A stretch of DNA of 64,000 nt, taken from positions 7,060,055 to 7,124,054 of the forward strand of contig NC_058508.1 of NCBI RefSeq assembly GCF_020382885.2, in the 5' to 3' direction. A program made the position numbers and the translations under genes. Below, piece after piece: positions 1 to 11,800 of this stretch. The notes beneath the pieces are model-generated. The model was not told the origin of the DNA and searched no databases. It saw nothing but the letters and a program-made list of their open reading frames with translations. The DNA is from Scatophagus argus (lineage: Eukaryota; Chordata; Actinopteri; Scatophagidae). How positions within the stretch are numbered: the first letter of the stretch is position 1; the number at the start of each line of letters is the position of its first letter.

Positions 1-783
1 AACTCAATGCAGAGAGGAAGCACATCAAAAATCAAAAAGTGGGAGGACCAGAGGGGATCAGAGCGACACTGAGAACAAATCATTCCTAGAATGTCGAGCT
101 AGAATTGACAGCTTCCTGGCTGAAAAAAAGTTAAGCGCCAGTTAGAACTCCAGATTTAAAAACCACTAAAATATTCAAAAGGATACTGTTTTGTTCCGAC
201 ACAGACACTAACAGATAGTAAAAGGGATTGTAACTAATAAAAAACAGACTTTAAAGACAACTGTTGAAGGGAAAATCTAACATGTAGTATAGTACATTAC
301 ACCTACAGGCTAGGGAAGAATGTCATATAGAGGGCAATATCATCATAAGTCAGTTCTCATTAATCACATTTAACAAGCTGCTTAGAGGTTAGGTAAATTC
401 AGTATGTTCTTTGCATGTTATTTCAGTATCAGGAAAAGAGGCAAGATTGGCCTGATGCATAATAAATTCCCCGGACCAAACTGAATGCATTGCATTTGTC
501 TGAACTTAGTCAGGATTATCCACATTTTAGACTTCAACCTCTCTGCCATTGCAGTACTACATAGAATATAAACTAACATGGTTAAGTACAACTTAATTAG
601 GGGCTTTCTAGAAAGTATCATCATCATCATGCAGAGCTGTAACAGAACTGTCTAGCAAAATGTGTGCAAATAAAAGGATCAAGAATCAGCAGCAGTTTTA
701 TGAGGCTCTAATCCCATAATGTGTGTAACAAGTAACTAATCTGGTCGAATCGTGTTTGTGCACATGTTCTAAGTGGGCCTTAC
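1..783 (-). other. csnk1e: csnk1e intron (partial)
   Basis: This stretch follows the donor site of the last csnk1e exon in the window. The donor reads GTAAG on the minus strand at 783 and below. No further kinase exon could be read in it; the residues that follow LGI in CK1 kinases must lie left of the window. I see no other gene here. Confidence 0.6.
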
Positions 784-1236
784 CGATTCCAAGGTGCGTG
801 TTGATGGATGCATAGCGTGCCGTGCCAGTCAGGTTCTTGTTCTCCCTGTAAGGGATGTGCTGGTGTGTGCGGGCATCACGGTACTTTTTGGCCAGGCCAA
901 AGTCAATGATGTACACCAAGTTGCCCTTCTTGCCAAGCCCCATTAAAAAGTTGTCAGGCTTGACATCCCGATGGATGAAATTCTTGGAGTGGATGTACTC
1001 AATGCGACTTATCTAAAGAAGATATGTGAGACAATGAGTGAAGAAACTCTCAGGTCCTGCAGCTCCAAACGTAAAATACTTTGGTACACAGACAAGATAC
1101 ACTAGGTGTCATTCATGGCCACAACAACAGGATTGCACTTTTCTCATGTTGTTTTCATGTAAACCTTTAGTCACTGAGAAGTAGTAGGTGCACTCAATAC
1201 ATCAATATCTTGACCAGACAAAGAGGAGGACAAAAA

Positions 1237-1273
<37 letters not shown>

Positions 1274-3686
1274 TATATGAACACTGGACATGGGAAGGTG
1301 ACAACCCCAGGCTACAACTGGAGAAGCAAGCATCCATGTAGAGGACTGACACAGCAGATCAGCTGCAGTTAGGATAAAAGTTGAGATGAGCTGTGCTTGA
1401 GAGAACAATGTATGAAGTGAAATATCTAGGTCAGTACAGTCAAAGCAGAGGCCAGAATTAATTACAAAGTACACTGGATGCACAAGAGTAGTGGAGACCA
1501 AAACATCTACGATCTTTAGAGAAGCCTGAGGGGACTCGTGCAATGTTTATATATAGAACGTGCACCAACAAATGAAAGTCAAGTAGGTCATGCACATGAC
1601 CTAGTGGGATCATAAATATTAGGTCTCAGTATTCTGCTAGTAAACAAAATGGTTTCAGCCAGAGGGATCTTTGAGGATACAGTGAAACTGTCCTAATTCT
1701 AATGTCCCTGACTTATCATGACATTTTGTGTCATACCATCTGGTCAGCCAAAAGCAGGACAGTCTTCAAGCTGAACTTCCGGGAGCAAAAGTTGAAAAGG
1801 TCCTCCAGACTGGGACCAAGCAGCTCCATTACCATCACGTTGTAGTCTCCTTCTGCACCACACCACTTTATCGATGGAATACCCACTGGAACACATATAC
1901 ACACAGTCAGCAAGAAGTTTCTTCAACCCGCTTGGAAAATCAGTTTCTTCAAAATGCCTTAACTCATCTATGTTGGGTCACCTAATACAGACCACAACAG
2001 ATGACAACAACTTGAAAAGAGAAAATTCTTCAGAAAACAATTCTTAATGTTAAAAGAATTAGAGATGCACTGATTGACAAGGAACCCGAATCTGCTGGTT
2101 TTCTGTGTTCTCAGACCGGAAACCGGCCGGTCAGTCTCTTGTATCGCTGATTTCAAGGTTGTCTGTTTTATGAATGATCCACACGTTGTATGCACAGCGG
2201 CACAGACAATAACTCGCAGCCACACGCTAACATGTTCTTCATCTTGAGTGAAGAAGACACAAGCAAAGGAGAAGTGGCTAAAGCTAAAGAGAGCTCAGTG
2301 CCAGACCTAAGTGAAAAGACCGAAGCACTCAGTTCAGCTGGTTACTCCCTGATCGGCTATGTTTCTGGTCATGGAGGAAGTTTTTCTTACTCGACTCCAT
2401 AGGCTCTCTGAGTCCCCGATGACAAAGAAGGTAGCAGCCACTTATGGTCCATGTATATTTATGCTATTTGTTTGTAACAGTTTCTTGCTAACAACTACTT
2501 AGAACAACTGGAGTAGGTTTTAAGGACAATGAATGGCACAATTTAAAGTTTGAACTTACATGTGTCGTCAGCAGGAATTTTACTTTACGGTTATTTAAAG
2601 ACGCGACACATAGCAATCTAATGTGTACCTAATAGCTTTTGGCATTATGTTGGAAGCACACATCCTACAGTACTGCTCTGCTCCAATCTTTAGTTGTGAG
2701 TGAAACACTGTTTGTTAGTGTTTTCACTGTTTTTACAGTGATGGGGATATTGCCTGCACCCTTAATTGTACAGATTCGGACTTGCGTGACCCAAGAGGAC
2801 TTTGGAGTTGGGTTTTACTGATGGGCTCTTGGCGATCCTGACTCAAGTGATTTAAAGGACTCAAATAACTCGTGTCAGTACAATGAGTCATCCAGCAGGC
2901 CTTAAATCTGAACGCAGAACTGTATTTGCCATGACTACCTCTTTTCAGTTGCTTTATTTTGAGAAAAAATTGTAAAGTTTAATAATCTCTTTTGTTATGA
3001 AAGAAAAATGTTGCATTGCAGAAAAGTTGATTTTTGTTTGTATATGCTGTCAGTTACAGTTGTTAGAAAGAAAATATGAATCTGCAAAAATCGGTACTGG
3101 CAGGTCACACTTCCAAAAAATTGGAATTGAACAAGAAAACTGCAGTCAGTGCATCTCTAAAAACAATGCATTGTACATCCTGCCAGCAGCCTTAGTAGGG
3201 TATTCAGATCTATAATACTGCCAAGGACAAACTGAAATAACCTGCCAAATGTGTTGAAGCTATATGCACTCCTTACCTCCTCCTTGCATCATCTTGTAGA
3301 ACTTGCTTTCAATGTGCAACTGTGGGTGTTTGGTCTTCACACATTCCAGCTTGATGGCTACCTCCTCACCGGTGGCAATGTTGGCACCTGAGGAGATACA
3401 CAAAAATACAACCACAGCTGTAAGAGCTAATACCAATCCAATAATGGATAGATATGAAGGGAAATGGAGAAATTAATGGTACACTATGAAAAGGAAGACC
3501 ATAAATTAATGTGGAAAGAAACTAATGTATGAAACCTTAACAGAGGAGAAAAGTGAAAAGTTGTTTAAGACAAGCAAAAACAACACAAAAAAGACTGACT
3601 TCACACTTACCAAGGTAAATGTCACCAAAGGAACCACTCCCAATCTTTCGTCCAAGCCGGTACTTGTTCCCAACTCTTAGCTCCAT
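784..3686 (-). CDS. csnk1e: casein kinase 1 epsilon, 5' half (exons 1-4)
   Basis: Serine/threonine kinase of the CK1 delta/epsilon group, which phosphorylates PERIOD clock proteins and Wnt pathway components in cytosol and nucleus. Coding exons on the minus strand are 3611-3686, 3277-3387, 1737-1885 and 784-1012, giving 188 codons plus one base. All junctions keep frame. Visible parts are the start [18 protein letters not shown], the glycine loop GSGSFGDIY, the ATP lysine in EVAIK (K38), the catalytic loop HRDVKPDN (D128) and DFG (D149). Exon 4 ends at the codon split after LGI. The variable residues [18 protein letters not shown] and GIPSIKW match CSNK1E; CSNK1D has GNR, GTDIAAGEE, ESKIYK and GIPTIRW. 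The C-terminal half of the kinase and the autoinhibitory tail lie outside the window. The start codon is the first ATG after the acceptor near 3702. Confidence 0.95.
1239..1268. repeat. (AT)n microsatellite
   Basis: Roughly 30 bases of alternating A and T in the csnk1e intron between the exons at 784-1012 and 1737-1885. It is a simple sequence repeat, useful only as a length-polymorphic marker. Confidence 0.85.
2060..3159 (+). mobile_element. hAT-like DNA transposon remnant (copy 1)
   Basis: About 1100 bases bounded by short terminal inverted repeats: TAGAGATGCACTGATTG at the left end and its counterpart ending GTGCATCTCTA at the right. The flanks aaaagaat (2052-2059) and aaaacaat (3160-3167) match at 7 of 8 positions, as expected for the 8-bp target duplication of hAT elements. 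Inside, on the plus strand near 2232-2270, a reading frame encodes [11 protein letters not shown], which resembles the start of a BED zinc finger of hAT transposases, but the zinc ligands and the rest of the transposase are not recognisable. The element sits in a csnk1e intron and is a relative of the copy at 17101-17624. Confidence 0.75.
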
Positions 3687-6277
3687 GGTTGCGAGTTCTC
3701 ACTGCCACCAACACAGAAATAGATTGTTTTAAGAAAGCACAGGACACATGACACCATGCGAGCTCATCTGTGGTGCTCCTCGTCTGTTACTACTAACTTT
3801 GAAAGATTATGGGATGAGCTACTGCAACTTGACTTCCCAAGTGGTAGAATGAGGGACCGTGCCCTCAGGAGTCAGTCAGCTGCTCACATGATGATCCGTC
3901 AGTCACAGACACACTGAACTGACCACGTGTTTGTGTGAGAATGTTGCCTGAGCAGGGCTAGCTGATCAGCAACAGCTGTCTGGCCTCCAGAGATACACGA
4001 TTAGGACTGGGAGGGGGAGGTGGTTGGAGTGAGATCAGCAAAAGCAGGGAAGGGAGGAGAAATAAATACAGAAAAATGAGAGCAACACTCAATTTTAAGT
4101 TGCCATTTGGAAGTTTGCCATTTGAGCACCAAGAGTTGGCACACATGAAGTGAAATGAAGTGCATCTTCTGAGCTGAACTGCACGTGATGCTGGAGCAGG
4201 ACCATGATTTATTTAGTACTCTCTCAACCACGCTACATTGTGCAGCCACTGCAAAAGCAAGACTGAGCTCTCCACTGTTCTGTACTAGCACTGCCAAGGG
4301 AGGGAAAGCATGAGCAGCCGTGGAGCTCTGGCTGGCTTTATCTGTGTCAAGGCCCTCAGACAATTCTGTGCAATGAACTTCAGTAAGCAAAGTGCTGCAG
4401 AAAATGCACCAGCGTAGAGGATCATTTATCACAGAGATTTCCTTCCTTGCCACCAATCTGGGAACACAACAACTGTGCCCTTCATAGTAGTGTACTCTCA
4501 ATCCAAATGTAGCACTGCTGCATCTTTAAATAATACTTCCTGCAATGTGGCCAACAACATATAAAATAGAACACATCACCGCTACTGATTCTTGCTTTTA
4601 TGCACATCTCCTATAGAAAACATGATATAGTTGTATGACAACACAGGAAAAATTGAATACAAAACAGACAATCTTACTTTTGTGGACATGCCAACTCAAG
4701 CAAGCAGAGCGGTCATCAGTTCTGCAGGATTAATTCTCTGCATTCGGTCTGCTTTCAGCCAGAGCCTCCTTCATCACAACATAAATTATCCCAGAAGTGA
4801 CTTTGCTTGATTGTAAGCAGTAGGATTAAAAAGAGAGCTGCTGACACCAGCTCTGTTTTAAAACTGCTTGAACAGTGATGATGGCTTACATACTATCATC
4901 TCGGATCAGCTGAGCCTTGTTAAAGGATTCAAACGCAAAACAACTCGAATTGCACTGTTCTCATATCAAGTGAAGACGTCAACTTAACCAACATACTGTA
5001 AGATATGTAGACAGAACTTGTCAACTCCAGTTGATGAAAGGGCAGCCTGCCATATTGGATGTGATGGAGGCAGATGGATTTGGGCTAATAAAGGGTTAGG
5101 TTTCATTACACCAAGTGGGTGTCTCATGTGCTGTAGCCAGGGACCGGATTCATGGTGCAACATTAATCACAAAGCTACACAGTAAGCGCCATTGATTAAT
5201 TACTTGGTACATCAACAGTGACACACAATTTTAAACAGCACAGTTTCCATATGGTTTTCATCTGCACATACCATCATGCGCTCATTTTAAAAATCTTAGC
5301 AAGGGAGAACTTTGCAAAGACATGCACAATAAAATCATAGCAAAGTGAAGACTGCATTTATGTTTCAAAGGTGGCCTGTCTCTTGTGAACTGAAATTAGC
5401 TTATCACAGTGCACCGAAAAAAAAGGAACTCCATCTCCGGTTATGGTAGTAATGGCTTACAGAGCAGTGGACTGTTAAGATACAACACTACGTTACATAT
5501 CTGCTGGTTAGGCGTCTTTGTGGCAGTTGTGGTGACAGGATGTCCCGAGGAGGTGGTACACTGTCTTTAATCACCTATACACGAGGAGACTTAAGTCACA
5601 TGAAAAACGAAGCAAAGCTACGCCTCTTACTCTCAGGCAGCTGTCACTCCACAATCAGCTCGTGTGTTACAGTCTCGACAATAAATGCAAACATTACCAT
5701 GACCATGACCGAACTTGCAAAATCTAAAATAATTGCACAAGTTTAACAGTTGGTTTCTTAAGGTAATGGAACATGTCAAGCTACGGTACACTTTCCTGGT
5801 TGCAATTTGATGGGAAGAAAGTCGGTAGTGATTTACGTTACAAAAGAAAATTACTAGCTAAAATAATGTTACGTTTACTAAAACACAGATTATGTTTTAG
5901 GACACCCGTCTGTTTAATTCACAGAGGCATTAAGTAAAAATATCAGCCGAAGGCATTTACATAAGTTGACTGTTAGCTGCTAAGAGTAGGCTAGCGTTGA
6001 CGTTAGTAGAAATACGTTAATGGAACCGTAAAACGTAGCGTACAGTAATTCTTTTCGAAATTAAAATAAGCTTTAAATGTATATATAACACTTCGCTACA
6101 TTTTGTATCACACTCATAACCGCACCCATGTAGGTAGTGGACTAACCTGTGTAGATAGCCATCCCTACTACTCGCCCCCTCCCCCTCTCCTGTACGCCGT
6201 GAATACAAGACTCTGATTCGGCCGAATCAGGCCCCTTTTCCCCCTTGGTTTCCCTGGTTCCCCGACCCAACACTCAC

Positions 6278-6490
6278 CCGATAATGGGTTCGTCCGAGAG
6301 CTGGTTCGGTGGAGGTTCTGATCCAATAGTTGTCAGTCGGACAGAAGCCTGCGCAGAGGAGGATGGGAGCGGATTCTAACGGCTCTCATTCCCCCAGCTC
6401 TTAGATCTGTCGTCGGTTGCACTCCCTGTTGATATTCCCACAGAAGCTCCAGCAGCACGAGCGGCCGTTCTCCACTCTAGTCTCTCTCCC
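6278..6490 (-). promoter_or_regulatory. csnk1e: csnk1e 5' noncoding exon and promoter region
   Basis: A minus-strand donor GGTGAGTG follows 6278, giving an untranslated first exon that would splice to the acceptor near 3702, just before the start codon. The surrounding 6150-6530 is clearly richer in G+C and CpG than its neighbours, as in housekeeping promoters. The exact transcription start cannot be read from sequence; the upper limit given is approximate. Confidence 0.6.
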
Positions 6491-7349
6491 CCTCTCGTTA
6501 CTTAACAACGCGCCCGTTCACAACGTCGATGATGTCATTGCCTGAATGTCAGTGCACAGTCATTAAAGGAAAACGTCACACCTAACTGCTCCTTCCTCCA
6601 TAATTTTGACCATTCATCAATTATCCCATTTCCTTCCGTTACTCATTTTGAGTCACAGTTCACAAAGTAAATTCATTGGTTGTGTTCATCAAACACTCAT
6701 CACGTTGTGACAGTAAAAAGTACTTGTGTTTTTCCTGTGATAAATAAAGTTTATCTTTCAAGTGCAACATACCAAGCATCAGATTTCACTAGCTGCATGT
6801 ACATATCTATGTCACAACATCTAAGGCAAAAGACGCCTGTGACGTCTTACAAAGTGTAGATGTTACAAAATCCTTTAAACCCAAGCTTAAATCTATGAAG
6901 AAAAAAATGTGGTCCGTTATAACGTTTTGTGGTACAAGTGTATCCACAGCACATTTACTGTATCAGAGAAGGTAAATAATTTCATACAGTAAGCAGTGGC
7001 TTACTGTAGGATGACGTGGGTGTTAAATAGGATTGGTTTGTGGATGGTAATGAGAGGGTGACAGATGGACATGCTGGCTTGTTTTTCTGAGGCCCTGGCG
7101 ATGAAACAGCTCATAGGCCTTTCCCTTTATGTAATTTCTTTGTCGTACTCATCACTGTATCTTGCAGAAGGCAGTTTTCACTGTCACCATACTATGCGGT
7201 GCTTGGTGTTCACACCAGCATAACTTTAAAACTGAGACTGGTTTAAAAAAAAAAAAGGGATTCAGCACAAACATAAGTACTTTTAAGCAACATCCAGAAA
7301 CCTGAACTCACACACCAAATACATTATGAAATGACTACAAAGACACCTT
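6491..7349. other. intergenic spacer csnk1e/tnrc6b
   Basis: The spacer lies between the csnk1e promoter and the end of the tnrc6b transcript; both genes run on the minus strand. It is A/T-rich, and I recognise no gene or repeat in it. A half-CRE motif TGACGTC lies near 6839. Confidence 0.5.
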
Positions 7350-8817
7350 TAGAAGCCAATACTTTCATCTTTATTAATCTTGTTCTCATTTGTTTAAATA
7401 AATTTTTTACTTTGTAAAATCTCATAACGAAAACACTGAACAGGAGTGTTAAAGCCTGTCTTAATTTAAAACGAATACACAACAACAGAACATTAAAAAC
7501 GTACGGCAACTCTTACTCTGCATCTGTAAACAACCCGTCCCACCCCTCCCTCCCATTCCACACAGTTTGATAAGATTTGGCATGTCCATTATCTCAACGC
7601 ATATGCCTTCAGCTCTTTGTGTCATTAAAATGTTCTTTTTTATTATTGCAGGTCAGACAATAAAAAAAGACAAGTCTGCTAAAAAAAAACTTCGAATGAG
7701 AGAAAAAAAGCATTAGTGCCAATATTTCTTAACACACAGTCAGCAGTATACCGAATGCACTCAAAACTTTTTGTATAGACCTTCTGAATAGTAAGCAGCC
7801 TTGCCCACATTACGACAGGCAGTAACATGCACACACACACACAAGTTATCCTCAGCTTCACACACACACACACGCTCACACAACAACTGTGGTGGTTTAA
7901 TCCACTTACTTGGTCTCAGTCTCACTCATACTTATGTCCATATAGTGTGTATGATACTGCACACAGTATTGACACATGGAGAAATGCAACATAGCCTCAA
8001 ACTGCCAGCAATTTAACATCTATCACTGCAACAGTAACAAACATATTCAAGAGAGAATAACAGAGAAAGAGTGCGTGAGATACAACAGTAGGAGGTCAGC
8101 ATTTTGAAAACAGAACAATGACATTTTTCAATATTTTCACTGTTCAAAAATTAAAACCATACATACAAACAAACAGAAAAAAGAAATCTAACATAATATA
8201 ACACAGTAAGATACAGTTCTGTTTTCAATCAGAGCTGTTTTGCATGTGTTTGGATTCGGTCTCCGTTTTTATGGGGACGTGAATACAAACTGCACTTAAA
8301 CCTCACATCATGTAGTAGTTTTAAGTTCTCTTATACGATGAAGGTAATGCTGTTTACAGTGCCCATCTGTCTGAAGGCTTGTCTGTATTTGGTGTGTGCA
8401 TGTGTATGTAAATCTGTTGAAAAGTCCCCTATTTACTGAGCACATTGCAATCCAGTCAAGTCTTTCAGACCAACTGACTTTTCATTCTCTGTCAGGTTTC
8501 AAGTCTAAGCAGTTGAAATCTTCATCTGTGGAAAAAGGCTGTATACACACCTAACAGTCCCTGCATTTGTTTATGTAATAGCTTAAGTCTGGCCACAAGA
8601 ATGTGTGTAAGCATGTCTCACATTTCTGCTTTGTGTGTGCACATTAATATGCATATCATGAATTTGTATGCACATGTGTATATGTGTGTTACATGAATTA
8701 ATATGCATACAATATGTGTGTATGTGTGTGTATGTGTGCTATAGTAAGTACATATGTATCCCAGTGTATGTTGTTATCAGTGTGTCCAAACCTACACGTA
8801 CAAACGGATGGGCCTCA
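7350..8817 (-). other. tnrc6b: tnrc6b 3' untranslated region
   Basis: The stretch between the tnrc6b stop codon and the candidate polyadenylation signal. It has no coding potential. It contains (CA)n runs near 7830-7875 and alternating TG/TA sequence near 8650-8745. The 3' limit is inferred. Confidence 0.5.
7370..7375 (-). terminator. tnrc6b: candidate tnrc6b polyadenylation signal
   Basis: AATAAA on the minus strand, reading tttatt on the plus strand, about 1.44 kb after the tnrc6b stop codon. It is one of several possible signals; tttatt near 7637 is another. Confidence 0.45.
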
Positions 8818-11800
8818 TCAGATAGAATCAGCTCCTCCACCAAGCAGGTCACCAGGCAACAATGCGGCAGGACTGTCCATTTGGTGCCTTTCCTCCATTT
8901 GTGGTGCCCCCCACAGGCTACTGCTAGGGTATCCTGCAGGCATGCCACCCCAGAGCCCAGACCTCCCAGACTCTACTCCACTGACACCTCCACCCTCCCC
9001 TGCTCCGTTGGTGCTCCACTGAGAAAATATCCCCAGCCCGGGTCCTTGGGCTGAAGAGGCTTCTGAAGAACTCCCTGTACCATCGAGACTCTGCCAGGCA
9101 GAGCCAGAGGATCTCGCACTACCTAGAACTGCTGCTCCACTTTCCCCTCCTCCACCACCACTTCCATTTCCACCTGAAGTTGTGCCCGCCGGTGCACGCT
9201 CATTCCCTGGGGAACTGCCTCCACTGCTGGCCACAGCTGTGCCTGTTCCAGATGAACCCTGCACCCCACTGGACGCTGCCCCTCCTGCGCTGGCCCCCTC
9301 TGCCCCTCCGGCCTGGGAATGTGCAAAATAGCGAGCGACTTCTTCCTCACTCACAAACTCCGCCAGGATTGTGGTGTTGCCCAGAACACACCTGAGAGGA
9401 AGTGACAATACAAGACTCTTTAAATCAACAGGAGCATCTTTCATGTTAAGTATATGTGCGTGTTATTAAGGTTACTGGTTAACCTACATGTGTAGTGCGC
9501 CCTGGGCCTTGGCTGCTTCCTGTCGGCTGCTGTAGCGAATCAGAGCGCTGCCCTGGGTCAGGCCAAGGTGGAAAGTCAGCAAGGGACCGTGCTGCATGCA
9601 GATAGTCCTCAGTGTGGAGCCATCAATCTACATGGAAAGAAGTATAATTGTTAAGTGTAATAGCTTGTGTGTGTGAGATAAAACAATATAACAGTAATTG
9701 CTCACAATCTTGAGTCATCAATTATAGACTGCCAGAGAGAGTTTGGAAACTCTAGGAGATTATACAACAGTGGTTACATGTATGAAGAACTTTGTATGAA
9801 AAAGTAATGTAGTTATGACTGTTCGTTGTGGCTTTATTGTTCAGTAATTCTGCCACATTTACAGTAAAATATACAAGTTGAGCAAGCCTGTGCACATGAG
9901 CACTGAGTAAGGTCAAATGGGTTATTGTAAACAAATTTTAGCCGCTAATTTAGATTTAATGCTAATTGGTTTAGTCAGAATTTAGTCATTTTTGTCTTCA
10001 TAGTTTTAGCCCAGCTTTAGTCATTACATTTTAGTAACATTTAAAATGTTTTCTCTCTTTAAACTATTACAGTTATCCTCATACAGGTGTCAGATATTGA
10101 CATCAACTGTGTAATCTTAGAAACACACAATTGTTTTCCGATATGCACGGCCAGTTTCACTCATAAGACGTGAAGCTAGGGGACTGGCTTTAGCCAACAT
10201 GTTATCTCGTTCAGTGTTAACGTGGAAGCCAGACTCGCTCATTATTTTGATAAGCAAACTGAAAATATATTTCATGAGAAAAACTGGTTTCTTAACTAAC
10301 ACTACCACGGCTTGCTAGAAAATTTGCCACATACTGACATAACCTACTGCCCAGTAACACTGACTAAGGTTAGTAAATTTATATGCTACAGTTTGCTAGC
10401 TTACACAGGCATTCCTAGCAGTTTGGTACAAAGTGCATGTTCTGGTTGGGTGTATTATTCCTACTTAATTTATAGAAACAGGACATCTCTCTTTCTCCCT
10501 TTACTACAGACCACTGTGTTTTCCTTTCTGCCAAAAATAAAGCATGCTCATAGATCTAGTCTTCTTATCAGACCATTTTTCACTGTCATTATGTCGCTGT
10601 CGGTATGGGACAACATGAGAATCATTATATTTCATGTCAGTCGACCCACCTCAACCAGTGACAGGGACACACTGTTTGTATTCTGAGAAACAACTAGACA
10701 CACAAGTGGGGGAAAGTATAATGAATTTTCTGAATGAACATTTTAGTTTCATCAATGAAAACAAAATGTACATCTTGTCATCAATTTTAATCATCAAAAA
10801 ATCTACTTTTAGCTTGTCACGGTCTTAGTCATGGAATAATGGTTGAGTATTGTTAACAAAATTAGAAGAAAAAAAAACAATATTATTAAAACAAAAACTT
10901 TGTCCAGAGATAATTAAATATATTTAATTATATGCTTTTCCCAGAGAAGTGTCATGCAAGTCTCATTTTTGCAAATCCTAATTGATTAAATGGCTCATCC
11001 AACTTCACAATCCAATTACAGCTGGGTCATGCATCATTCCATCTAATTTGCATAAGTCAGACTGAAGGAGAATACAGATGAATGAGCACAGCAATTTACA
11101 GCTTTTGAATTCAAACCCAGTCTGCCTGGGCATCTGTTTTAATGTATAGTTATAATTATTTCTTCTATGATGAAAGATAGAAAATTTACCCTGTTTGTAC
11201 TGTATTCTCCTGTTGCATCTTGTCCTCACTCTCCTGCACCAACTCAGTTTGTACACAGTATTAGTGGGAGTGACACTGCTAATATTAATACTGCTAATAT
11301 ATCTTTGTTATCTCCATGTAGCTTACTTCTTAGAGTTTCCACCTCTATCAAACTGTCCCTGCCTCTCTTTCACACTCCTTACCTGAGGGGTCAGGTTGCT
11401 CAGCAGCAACCAGCAGCTGCCTCTTGAGGCAACACCGTCGCTCCAAGATGCGCCTATAAAGAATAAAAGAGAAAAGAGAACTTCAAAACACAAGACTAGA
11501 ATAAAATGGTCACCGGGGATGTCATAGATTATGACAAATACAGTGATCATGCAGAAGATTATCTTAACATAAAGACAACTTTCAGTAATACCTAAGTCAA
11601 CATGTCACTGTCGAGATCTGTACCTACAAGGTATACAGCTGTCACAAATTTACAAATAGATATGAAATTAAATCTTTTCTCTGTAAACAGTACCTGGCCC
11701 AAATCTTGATTCTTGATTAATCCCCCCTCCTCCCCAATTCCGAGCCAATCGTGGGCCTCCGCTACCCCATGGGGAGGGTGAGGCCTGCTTCTGATTGGTT

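Noticed and set aside
9500-10700. Plus-strand open frame near 10312-10686 as a gene
   Set aside because: Low complexity, hydrophobic by chance, no homology recognised; it lies in a tnrc6b intron.
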